A DNA stretch of 20,364 nucleotides, from positions 1 to 20,364 of IMG/VR virus record IMGVR_UViG_3300013006_000154; one strand, 5' to 3'. Of this stretch, positions 13,100 through 19,101 are shown piece after piece; the first letter of the stretch is position 1, and every line of letters begins with the position of its first letter. Origin of the DNA: a virus. The translations under genes were made by a program, and so were the position numbers. Below the pieces are notes generated by a model, which had not been told where the DNA came from, did no database searches, and saw only the letters and a list, made by a program, of their open reading frames with translations.

Positions 13100-13237
13100 A
13101 TGGGGTACTTCAAACGAATCAACGAGCAGTCGGATATTCACGACAGCCAGTTGCGACACATCGAAAGCGACCACGAACTCGCTATAAAGTTCGAACAATA
13201 TCTAAATTCATTTAATCATCAAATAAACAACAACAAC
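13100..13237 (+). CDS. In-frame upstream ORF that extends the SSB-like protein
   Basis: 46 codons (MGYFKRINEQSDIHDSQLRH ... FNHQINNNN) that read without a stop into the SSB-like gene. The amphipathic helix IHDSQLRHIESDHELAIKFE looks coding, while the last 15 or so codons have the look of an intergenic A-rich leader (AACAACAACATG). The ATG at 13100 abuts the preceding stop. Either this is a small gene that lost its stop and is now an N-terminal extension, or it is a fused longer form. The start of the main protein is taken at 13238. Confidence 0.35.
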
Positions 13238-13891
13238 ATGAGCATCATTGCCCAACAAACAAACAACGGCGGGGGTCAAACAGTACCCGCAGGAACACAC
13301 GTAGCGCGTTGCTACCAAATCATTCACATCGGAACTATTCCTGACACCTTTCAAGGCGAAGACAGACTTGTCGACAAGGTTCGCTTAGTATTCGAACTAC
13401 CTTTAGAAACTGCCGACTTCGGTAAAGGCGAACAACCTTTCTCAATTGGACGCGACTTCACATTGTCGATGCACGAAAAGAGTGGATTGCGTGCATTCGT
13501 TCAATCGTGGCTTGGAAAGTCAATGAGCGATTCTGACGCTGCTAAATTTGACATCGGTACTTTGCTCGGCAAAGAAGCAATGGTGTCCGTAATGCACCGC
13601 ACAGCGAATACAGGTCGTACTTATGCAGACTTAAAAGGAGCGTCGCCACTTGCTAAAGGAATGACTTGCCCACCACAGGTGAACTCAGCTTTCCTTTTGG
13701 ACTACGATAGCGAAGACTTCGACTTGCGTTTCAAGATGCTTCCAGAGTGGTTGCAAAACAAAGTGAGTTCGTCTGCTGAATTTAGTCAACGATTGGATCG
13801 TGCAGCTGACCAAATGAACAATGCGAAAGCAATGTTGGAACAAAGCGGTTTAGTTCAGTCAACGGACGACACGGACGATATGCCGTTCTAA
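13238..13891 (+). CDS. SSB-like DNA-binding protein with acidic tail (217 aa)
   Basis: A 217-residue protein, beginning MSIIAQQTNNGGGQTVPAGT and continuing RCYQIIHIGTIPDTFQG, VRLVFELPLE, then a helical section with LRAFVQSWLG, and MHRTANTGRTYADLKGASPL. The ending DDTDDMPF is the acidic aromatic tip of bacterial single-stranded DNA-binding proteins (DDIPF), by which they recruit repair and replication partners. The body resembles phage DUF669-type replication proteins rather than the classical SSB, so it probably coats single strands at the phage replication fork. The ATG at 13238 is preferred because it follows a leader typical of this phage and starts the conserved part; an in-frame extension goes back to 13100. 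Confidence 0.78.
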   Translation: MSIIAQQTNNGGGQTVPAGTHVARCYQIIHIGTIPDTFQGEDRLVDKVRLVFELPLETADFGKGEQPFSIGRDFTLSMHEKSGLRAFVQSWLGKSMSDSDAAKFDIGTLLGKEAMVSVMHRTANTGRTYADLKGASPLAKGMTCPPQVNSAFLLDYDSEDFDLRFKMLPEWLQNKVSSSAEFSQRLDRAADQMNNAKAMLEQSGLVQSTDDTDDMPF

Positions 13892-13905
13892 ATGAATAAG
13901 ATGTT

Positions 13906-13942
13906 ATAAAAGGCGTTTATATCATACATACGCGCCTTTTAT
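13906..13942 (+). terminator. Hairpin with 10-base stem, terminator-like
   Basis: ATAAAAGGCG (13906-13915) and CGCCTTTTAT (13933-13942) are perfect inverted copies with a 17-base loop, 15 bases after the SSB-like stop. The stem ends in CGCC-TTTT, so it can act as a Rho-independent terminator on the plus strand and, being symmetrical, also on the other strand. The loop is long, so efficiency is uncertain; attenuation of the operon is an alternative. Confidence 0.5.
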
Positions 13943-13985
13943 GACGCTTAATGAATAATAAACCATACAATTAAAACACAACACA

Positions 13986-14381
13986 ATGAAAACAAGAAAA
14001 CAATTTAACATCGAAAGAGTTCGTGAATTTTGCAAGTTAGTAAACGAAGGACACACACCAACAGAAGCCATTTACAAAATGAATAGTAGTCGTGGATATT
14101 GCCGTCCATTATTTGAAGCAGGGTTTTATTGGAAGGAGAACGGAACGTATAAAGCCGTTGAGCGAATTCACACCGACCGCTACTTGTTGTTTACTGAAAA
14201 GAAAGACCAGTACAACGAATTAAAGAAGTTAGGCAAGACAAAACTACCAAAGCAAACGAATCTCTTTTCTCAACCTAAACCAAAACAGAAACAAACAACC
14301 ACTAACGCGCCAACAATGAAAGCGAAGGAACGTCAACTCACCTTCATTCAACGCGTGGTGAAATCTCTTTTTAACTTATGA
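13986..14381 (+). CDS. Basic HTH-like protein (131 aa), unknown
   Basis: A 131-residue basic protein starting MKTRKQFNIERVREFCKLVN. The first 60 residues (VNEGHTPTEAIYKMNSSRGYC) have a helix-turn-helix shape with two helices around a GHTP-EA turn; the rest, from residue 80, is a Lys-, Gln- and Pro-rich linker (KLPKQTNLFSQPKPKQKQTT) and a short C-terminal helix (RVVKSLFNL). It could bind DNA near the replication origin, but the HTH is only a resemblance. It overlaps the next gene as ATGA (14378-14381). The KQTNLFSQ segment is a short hydrophobic patch within the linker; a binding role for it is speculative. Confidence 0.65.
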   Translation: MKTRKQFNIERVREFCKLVNEGHTPTEAIYKMNSSRGYCRPLFEAGFYWKENGTYKAVERIHTDRYLLFTEKKDQYNELKKLGKTKLPKQTNLFSQPKPKQKQTTTNAPTMKAKERQLTFIQRVVKSLFNL

Positions 14382-14617
14382 ATAAAGCAATTTACAAAAC
14401 TCCGTTCGGTCGCCTTGTCAAGATTAACTTCAAGACAATGAAGAACTTCAAGACAGCGTTACGCATAAGCGATCCGACGGCACGACTTTACGTCACACAC
14501 CCAGAGCGAATGAGAATCAAAGACTTCAACAACATCTGTCTTCATACCGGTCTTTCTCGCGAAGAAGTATTTAGCACCTTTACACCAACCAAATTAATAA
14601 ACGAAGAAAATGACTAA
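14378..14617 (+). CDS. Unknown basic protein (79 aa)
   Basis: A 79-residue basic protein starting MNKAIYKTPFGRLVKINFKT. A basic segment with several Lys and Thr is followed by a helix-rich end (RIKDFNNICLHTGLSREEVF), where TGLSREEV could be the turn of a small HTH. Its start is an ATGA overlap with the preceding gene, and its stop lies 8 bases inside the DnaA-like gene. The family is not recognised. The context, between an HTH-like gene and a DnaA domain IV protein, suggests a helper in replication initiation, which is only inference. Confidence 0.7.
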   Translation: MNKAIYKTPFGRLVKINFKTMKNFKTALRISDPTARLYVTHPERMRIKDFNNICLHTGLSREEVFSTFTPTKLINEEND

Positions 14618-15143
14618 CGAGCAGATTAGACAAGAGATGATTGACATGATTCCTTTCAGGCACATGGAACGCTTCGAAACGCTATGGTTGATGCTAACGC
14701 CACGATACGAAAGATTAACGACGCAGCAAATAAAGATTCAGCAAGAACTGGAGAACGAAAGGGAAATGTTTTGGTCAGCACTCGAAGACATAACGTGCAG
14801 CGTCTTGGGAATACCTTCGCAGCAATTGTACACACCAACGCGACGACGTGAGATTGTAACGGCACGACAAGTGATATTCTTTCTTATACGTCCTTGCTAT
14901 CTTCAGAGTTATGAAAGTATCGGGAAGCACTACGGCAAGGATCACGCGACGGTTATGCACGGTGTAAAGCAAGTTAGTTGGCAAATCGAATGCGACAGGA
15001 ACTACGCAGCCAACGTCGAAAGAATCTGTTACATCTTAAATGATATGGGTTATGCTAAACCAATGAAGTTTTATACTAAATTTGTCGAGCATCTGGAACA
15101 TCAAAAAGAAATCAAACTTAAAAAACAACTTAAAACAAAATGA
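14610..15143 (+). CDS. Phage initiator-like protein with DnaA domain IV (177 aa)
   Basis: A 177-residue protein. After a helical, coiled-coil-like first part (EMIDMIPFRHMERFETLWLM, then QQIKIQQELENEREMF) comes a DnaA domain IV-like DNA-binding region: TARQVIFFLIRPCYLQSYES, IGKHYGKDHATVMHGVKQV (residues 104-122). The D-H-A-T-V-M-H-G signature matches the DnaA DHTTVLHA motif that contacts DnaA boxes. There is no Walker A or B, so this is not a DnaA ATPase; such stand-alone domain IV proteins probably bind the phage origin or recruit host DnaA. The ATG at 14610 overlaps the previous gene by 8 bases; the stop overlaps the next ATG as ATGA (15140-15143). Confidence 0.8.
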   Translation: MTNEQIRQEMIDMIPFRHMERFETLWLMLTPRYERLTTQQIKIQQELENEREMFWSALEDITCSVLGIPSQQLYTPTRRREIVTARQVIFFLIRPCYLQSYESIGKHYGKDHATVMHGVKQVSWQIECDRNYAANVERICYILNDMGYAKPMKFYTKFVEHLEHQKEIKLKKQLKTK

Positions 15144-15334
15144 AAGACTATTGCAGAAATTGCGATGTAGAACAAATCGAAGAACGCATTGCAGAGATTA
15201 AATCAACCAACAGAAAATATCGTGACTGGGACGATTCAGATGTGCAGGAATTATTTGAAGACGAAATTGGTCTTTGTTATGAATGCACACGCGAAGAAGA
15301 CGCGGACGATTACAAAGGCGAAGGTTGGGACTAA
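15140..15334 (+). CDS. Small Zn-ribbon-like acidic protein (64 aa)
   Basis: A 64-residue acidic protein starting MKDYCRNCDVEQIEERIAEI and continuing to GLCYECTREE. The two CxxC pairs (residues 5-8 and 46-49) can hold one zinc ion, which is the plan of a small zinc ribbon, with a long helical insert between them. The second half is Asp- and Glu-rich and ends DDYKGEGWD. The ATG overlaps the DnaA-like stop as ATGA, so it is probably made with it. Function unknown; protein-protein contacts in the replication module are possible. Confidence 0.75.
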   Translation: MKDYCRNCDVEQIEERIAEIKSTNRKYRDWDDSDVQELFEDEIGLCYECTREEDADDYKGEGWD

Positions 15335-15349
15335 CTAAAAAACAAAAAC

Positions 15350-15772
15350 ATGATGTTAATACTACAACTCAAAAAGAGAATCGAGATTCTCGAAGCTAAG
15401 GTGCAAGAGCAAGAAGTAAAGATAAACGACATACTTACTCGCTTGTCAGTTCCAACCGCACCAACGCTAATCGCAAAAGAAAAGAAGTCGCCATTTAAGA
15501 AACCAACAGTTGTTGAAATCTACGACTACGCTTGCGAAAAACTAAGCGACAAAGACGCGCTTGCGTTTACCGAGAAATTTCATGCACACTACGAGGCAAA
15601 CGGTTGGAAGGTCGGACGCAATGCAATGAAAGACTGGAAGGCTGCCGTGCGGAAGTGGGACTTATCTACCTTTGTAACTACAAACCAAAACACTAAAATC
15701 AAAAATGGAAAATTCGACTCCGACGCTGCGCAACGCATCTACAACGACGCTCAGCATTACACAAAGGGTTGA
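15350..15772 (+). CDS. Replication-organiser C-terminal-like protein (140 aa)
   Basis: A 140-residue protein with a coiled-coil N-terminus (LQLKKRIEILEAKVQEQEVK), a proline linker (SVPTAPTLIAKEKKSPFKKP) and a C-terminal domain with FKKPTVVEIYDYACEKLSDK then FHAHYEANGWKVGRNAMKDW KAAVRKW. The FYxxxGWKVGxxxMKDWKAAVRxW signature is that of the small C-terminal domain found in many phage replication initiators and replisome organisers. Here it stands alone, without the usual N-terminal winged helix. The last 32 residues are encoded in DNA that also encodes the start of the next gene (overlap 68 bases). Start: two ATG in a row at 15350 and 15353. Confidence 0.7.
   Translation: MMLILQLKKRIEILEAKVQEQEVKINDILTRLSVPTAPTLIAKEKKSPFKKPTVVEIYDYACEKLSDKDALAFTEKFHAHYEANGWKVGRNAMKDWKAAVRKWDLSTFVTTNQNTKIKNGKFDSDAAQRIYNDAQHYTKG
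15667..15674 (+). promoter_or_regulatory. Possible internal -7 element TACCTTTG
   Basis: TACCTTTG at 15667-15674 matches TAnnTTTG and stands 30 bases before the ATG of the 251-residue gene, at the same kind of distance as the two stronger plus-strand promoters. There is no TTG at N19. It lies inside the coding region of the 140-residue gene, so conservation alone could explain it. Confidence 0.3.
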
Positions 15773-16460
15773 TCGTGCAGAGCGTGAAAGCGCGTTCGTT
15801 GCCGACTACGAACTACCTGCGTTCGTAAAGTTATGCTCAAAGGTTTGCGCAATGTACGGAATAGCGTTACCCGAAGCGCAACTACTCCAGATGCTTCATG
15901 AGTTTATTGTTAAGCATTTTCGTTGGGTTACGTTTGAACACTTTAACCTTGCGTTCGAACTAAATGCGGCTAATGAACTGTCAAAGAAATGCGAACACTT
16001 CGGAGCATTAAGCGTGTCGTTCATTGGTGACGTGTTGACGCACTACAAACCACACCGCGACAAAGCGAATCTACAAATACAACGCGAAATCGCGGAATCA
16101 AAAGAAGAAGAATCTAAACAATTAAAAGAGAAAGAAATGGCGGTAAACGATGACAGCTGGAGAAGAATGTTTGCGGAAGACTTGCACAACTATAAAAAAG
16201 GAAAGTACACGGTAATTGAGATTCGTGCGGTGTCGCTTATGCGGTGGCTCGAAGAAAGCAAACAGATAAACGCTGACACCTTTACGGAAGAAGAATACAG
16301 GTTGTGCAAAGCAAACGCGAAGAAGAACATTTACTTTGAACAACAGCTCGTTCAATCAATGGTCGAGCGAATGAGTGACAGGAAAAGAATGTTGTTGAAG
16401 GAATCAATTCAATTCGAAGGTATGAGAGAACTTTATAAATTATATCTAAGTAAACAATAA
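15705..16460 (+). CDS. Unknown replication-region protein (251 aa)
   Basis: A 251-residue protein. A Ser/Thr-rich start (MENSTPTLRNASTTTL) leads to helical regions: LPAFVKLCSKVCAMYGIALP, VKHFRWVTFEHFNLAFELNA, NELSKKCEHFGALSVSFIGD and VLTHYKPHRDKANLQIQREI. The middle part is a strongly charged helix (AESKEEESKQLKEKEMAVND) and the end is helical (MVERMSDRKRMLLKESIQFE). I recall related proteins between initiator-like and helicase or terminase genes of Bacteroidota phages; a helicase-loading or primosome role is possible but not shown. No Walker or metal motif is present. The ATG at 15705 has the leader AAAATCAAAA typical of this phage, which supports this start despite the 68-base overlap. Confidence 0.6.
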   Translation: MENSTPTLRNASTTTLSITQRVDRAERESAFVADYELPAFVKLCSKVCAMYGIALPEAQLLQMLHEFIVKHFRWVTFEHFNLAFELNAANELSKKCEHFGALSVSFIGDVLTHYKPHRDKANLQIQREIAESKEEESKQLKEKEMAVNDDSWRRMFAEDLHNYKKGKYTVIEIRAVSLMRWLEESKQINADTFTEEEYRLCKANAKKNIYFEQQLVQSMVERMSDRKRMLLKESIQFEGMRELYKLYLSKQ

Positions 16461-16465
16461 AAACA

Positions 16466-16585
16466 ATGGACACAAAAGACAAAATCATAACAATCGTTAG
16501 TTTCGTATTAACTCTTTCCTTGAACGTAGCAATTATTGGCGGAATCGCCTACATAATTTATCACTTTATTACTAAATGGTGGTAA
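16466..16585 (+). CDS. Single-span small membrane protein (39 aa)
   Basis: A 39-codon gene, MDTKDKIITIVSFVLTLSLN then VAIIGGIAYIIYHFITKWW. Nearly the whole length from residue 7 to 36 is hydrophobic: a long single or a very short hairpin membrane segment. The closing TKWW is typical for interface anchoring. It ends TAA at 16583-16585 and overlaps the terminase start at 16576 by 10 bases. Nothing indicates its role. Confidence 0.65.
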   Translation: MDTKDKIITIVSFVLTLSLNVAIIGGIAYIIYHFITKWW

Positions 16586-17895
16586 GCAAACCATACAAAC
16601 CAAACTACCTGCCGCGTCAAATTGAAGCGTTGAACTACTTGAACACCGATAGCATCGTTGAACAGTTGTTATACGGTGGCGCGGCAGGTGGTGGCAAGAC
16701 GAAGTTTGGTTGTATGTGGCAGATTCAACGTCGTTTGAAGTACGCAGGGACGCGTTCGCTTATTGGACGTAGCAAATTAGACACGTTAAAAAAGACGACG
16801 TTAAACACGTTCTTTGAAACCGCTGAAGAATTTGGATTGATAGCGAATAAACACTACACCTTCAATGGGCAATCCAACGTGATAAAGTTCTTCAACGGAA
16901 GCGAAATTGTTTTGAAAGACTTATTCGCATACCCTTCGGACGTTAACTTCAATAGTCTTGGATCGTTAGAAATTACAGACTACTTCATTGACGAGTGTTC
17001 CGAAGTAACTGAAAAAGCGGTCAGCATTGTTCACTCTCGTTGTCGTTACAAGTTGAACGAGTTTGGTCTTATTCCCAAAGGTTTTCTTTCGTGCAATCCT
17101 GCGAAGGGTTGGTTGTACAATGAGTTCTACATGAAGAATAACAGGAACGAACTACCTTCACACCGTGCTTTTGTTCAGGCACTTCCGCAAGATAATCCGT
17201 TCCTTCCTGTTGCTTACATTGAATCACTCAGAAGACTTCCTGAATACGACCGTAAACGTCTACTCGAAGGCAACTGGGAGTTCGACGACGACAGCGACAA
17301 ACTATTTCAGACGGGGAACTTACTGCGAATGTTTAGGAACGAAGTAATCAATGAAGGAAAGAAATATATCACAGCCGACATAGCGCGTTTCGGGAAGGAC
17401 AGAACGATTATCTGCGTATGGGAAGGTTTAACTATCATTGACATAATTGAAATGAATCGTGCAGCGTTAGACGAAGTAGTGAACAAAGTTCGTTTAACCT
17501 GTCAACAGCATTCGATTTTATTGCAAGACGTAGTCTGCGACGAAGACGGTGTTGGTGGTGGAGTTGTCGACTTCTTAAAATGTCGAGGGTTTGTCAACGG
17601 ATCTAAACCAAAGCACCAGCAATATCAAAATCTCAAAAGCGAATGTTACTATAAGTTGGCTCAGTATGTCGAAGAAAACAAGGTAACGATTCTATCCAGT
17701 ACGCGCAAAGAACAAATCATTCGCGAATTAGAAATGATTAAACGACACCGCGCTGACGTTGACGGAAAACTTATGGTCACACCGAAGGACGTAATCAAGA
17801 ACCGCGAAGGTATTTCGCCTGACGTTGCCGACGCTATCATGATGCGTATGTACTTCGAACTCAATCCAAGTTATGGACAATACGTTGTCGGATAA
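16576..17895 (+). CDS. terL: Terminase large subunit
   Basis: A complete 439-residue packaging motor. The N-terminal ATPase has Walker A YGGAAGGGKTKFG (residues 33-45, P-loop Lys41) and Walker B YFIDE (136-140, catalytic Glu140), and a coupling-like SCNP (172-175). The C-terminal nuclease of RNase H fold has YITADIARFG (Asp268), VVCDEDGVGG (Asp322, Asp324) and DVADAIMMRM (Asp416, Asp419), so both activities should be intact. It cuts concatemeric DNA and pumps it into the capsid. Length is normal for compact terminase large subunits. The gene follows replication genes, not a small terminase gene; the candidate partner at 9077-9346 is on the opposite strand. No portal follows; the next genes are three small proteins and a terminator. 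Confidence 0.95.
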   Translation: MVVSKPYKPNYLPRQIEALNYLNTDSIVEQLLYGGAAGGGKTKFGCMWQIQRRLKYAGTRSLIGRSKLDTLKKTTLNTFFETAEEFGLIANKHYTFNGQSNVIKFFNGSEIVLKDLFAYPSDVNFNSLGSLEITDYFIDECSEVTEKAVSIVHSRCRYKLNEFGLIPKGFLSCNPAKGWLYNEFYMKNNRNELPSHRAFVQALPQDNPFLPVAYIESLRRLPEYDRKRLLEGNWEFDDDSDKLFQTGNLLRMFRNEVINEGKKYITADIARFGKDRTIICVWEGLTIIDIIEMNRAALDEVVNKVRLTCQQHSILLQDVVCDEDGVGGGVVDFLKCRGFVNGSKPKHQQYQNLKSECYYKLAQYVEENKVTILSSTRKEQIIRELEMIKRHRADVDGKLMVTPKDVIKNREGISPDVADAIMMRMYFELNPSYGQYVVG

Positions 17896-17918
17896 AAACA
17901 ATTTAATAATTTAGCATA

Positions 17919-18176
17919 ATGAAAATAACAGAAGCCTTTGGATACGATGAAATAGAAGAAGCCTGTAAAGGTTTAACAATGGAGCAATTTATACAGCAAT
18001 ATGCTGATGAAATTTTCGAAAGAAGCAGCGCCCGTAATCCAAACACTCCTGTAAAAGTAATAAAACACGCGTGTCAAATTGAATTAGATGCGTTAATTGA
18101 ACACATGACAGAACATAAAGAAGTAATTGAATGGGCTTATAAAGTAAAACAACAAATAGAAAACAAACAAGAATGA
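17919..18176 (+). CDS. Unknown helical protein (85 aa)
   Basis: An 85-residue acidic helical protein starting MKITEAFGYDEIEEACKGLT. The body (MEQFIQQYADEIFERSSARN) is followed by PNTPVKVIKHACQIELDALI and EHMTEHKEVIEWAYKVKQQI. No metal or ATP motif. It follows terL after a 23-base A/T-rich gap and overlaps the next ATG as ATGA (18173-18176). The family is not recognised. Confidence 0.65.
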   Translation: MKITEAFGYDEIEEACKGLTMEQFIQQYADEIFERSSARNPNTPVKVIKHACQIELDALIEHMTEHKEVIEWAYKVKQQIENKQE

Positions 18177-18397
18177 AAAACACACCACTATACGAAACGC
18201 TCAAAATGACATACGATCGTGAGCGAGAAATTGTTAATTCAATCGCAACCTACTTTCAACAGGGAAAGATTCTCGGAGATATTCTTCTGGAGCTTTCACA
18301 GCGCAAAGACTTGAACGCGAAAGAGAAAATCTACTTAGCGTTAATGATTGGAACAATGATGACTAAAAACAAAGAAGATGGCGCAGAGCAAAACTAA
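18173..18397 (+). CDS. Unknown helical protein (74 aa)
   Basis: A 74-residue protein starting MKNTPLYETLKMTYDREREI and continuing VNSIATYFQQGKILGDILLE and RKDLNAKEKIYLALMIGTMM; all helical, with a moderately hydrophobic C-terminal helix (IYLALMIGTMM), not long enough to be sure of membrane insertion. It overlaps the ribbon-helix-helix gene by 20 bases. The position after terL and before a regulator gives no clear hint of function. Confidence 0.65.
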   Translation: MKNTPLYETLKMTYDREREIVNSIATYFQQGKILGDILLELSQRKDLNAKEKIYLALMIGTMMTKNKEDGAEQN

Positions 18398-18563
18398 AAA
18401 AGGAATATGCGTGTACTTACACAAAGACCTTTGGAACGAGATTGACGAAAAACGTGGAGAGAACAGTCGCAACACTTTTCTAAGCGAAGCAATCCAGTTC
18501 TCAATGAAGTTTTATATTCCCGAATCTAAAGTAAAATTGCAAGAACAAACGTCGACAAAATAG
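18378..18563 (+). CDS. Ribbon-helix-helix DNA-binding protein (61 aa)
   Basis: A 61-residue protein with the plan of a small CopG/Arc-type regulator: a basic N-terminus (MAQSKTKKG), a short beta strand ICVYLHKDLW, helix 1 EIDEKRGENS and helix 2 RNTFLSEAIQFSMKF. Such proteins dimerise through the strand, which sits in the major groove, and often repress operons by binding paired short repeats, like those at 8412-8488, though no link is shown. The C-terminal tail is charged (ESKVKLQEQTSTK). It is the last plus-strand gene, and its 3' end overlaps the opposing membrane protein gene by 38 bases. Confidence 0.65.
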   Translation: MAQSKTKKGICVYLHKDLWNEIDEKRGENSRNTFLSEAIQFSMKFYIPESKVKLQEQTSTK

Positions 18564-19101
18564 CGACGGACGATGTTACAATCAAAGCGTGGTTTCTGCG
18601 CTTTTTTTGTTTGTCTAACTTTTTCTTTTCAACGTTTAGAGTGTTAATTTCTTCGGTCAAAATATCGGTCTTCTGTTCATAAGCCTCAACGACTTCTTGC
18701 AAGTTGTCAATCTTTTGTTCTTCGATGTTTAATTGTTCTTTTAGATTGTCAATAACAAGCGAATCGGACGCAATAACGCTATCGCAGGAGTTGACTAAAC
18801 GGATAACATCAACCCTATAAATAGTATCTCGAATAACAATAGCAGAACGAGTTCTTTGATAGGTGGTTTTGGCTGCAAGTTGAGCATCTTCATACGTTCG
18901 AAGTTGTTTGTAAAGTTCAATTTGTTCTTGAATTAGGCGGTCATATTTGCCAGCATTGTAATTGATAACGCTATCTTGTTTTTGTATTTCAGTTGTTGCA
19001 TTATTTGCATGAACTTTTCCCCAAATGTTCCAACAAACGACCAACCAAAGAATCGATGTTCCGGTAAATAGCAGTATTGCTGCGAGTATATTTCTATTCA
19101 T
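18526..19101 (-). CDS. Two-span membrane coiled-coil protein, spanin-like (191 aa)
   Basis: A 191-residue protein with an N-terminal membrane segment (ILAAILLFTGTSILWLVVCW, residues 5-24), a long charged region of coiled-coil type (residues 30-165, with heptad-like SDSLVIDNLKEQLNIEEQKI and VEAYEQKTDILTEEINTLNV) and a second hydrophobic segment at the end (ALIVTSSVAILSTFVLAILL). An N-terminal anchor plus periplasmic coiled coil is the plan of an Rz-type inner-membrane spanin, but a C-terminal second span is unusual for that class, so it might instead be a unimolecular spanin-like or host-membrane protein. Neighbours are a metallophosphoesterase and two membrane proteins, a plausible lysis cassette. 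ATGA overlap at 19098-19101. Confidence 0.6.
   Translation of the reverse strand: MNRNILAAILLFTGTSILWLVVCWNIWGKVHANNATTEIQKQDSVINYNAGKYDRLIQEQIELYKQLRTYEDAQLAAKTTYQRTRSAIVIRDTIYRVDVIRLVNSCDSVIASDSLVIDNLKEQLNIEEQKIDNLQEVVEAYEQKTDILTEEINTLNVEKKKLDKQKKRRNHALIVTSSVAILSTFVLAILL
18584..18608 (+). terminator. Rho-independent terminator of the plus-strand block
   Basis: AAAGCG (18584-18589) pairs with CGCTTT (18599-18604) around a 9-base loop and is followed by more T (run 18602-18608), the usual layout of an intrinsic terminator. It lies 20 bases past the ribbon-helix-helix stop but inside the coding end of the opposing gene (18526-19101), so the same bases also encode protein. Confidence 0.65.

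Noticed and set aside
12656-13198. 180-codon frame on the minus strand opposite the 76/96-residue genes and the SSB-like start
   Set aside because: Its product is full of Val and Arg runs (VVVVVVG) that are the antisense image of Asp/Asn-rich codons on the plus strand; the plus-strand frames have proper starts, leaders and a promoter.
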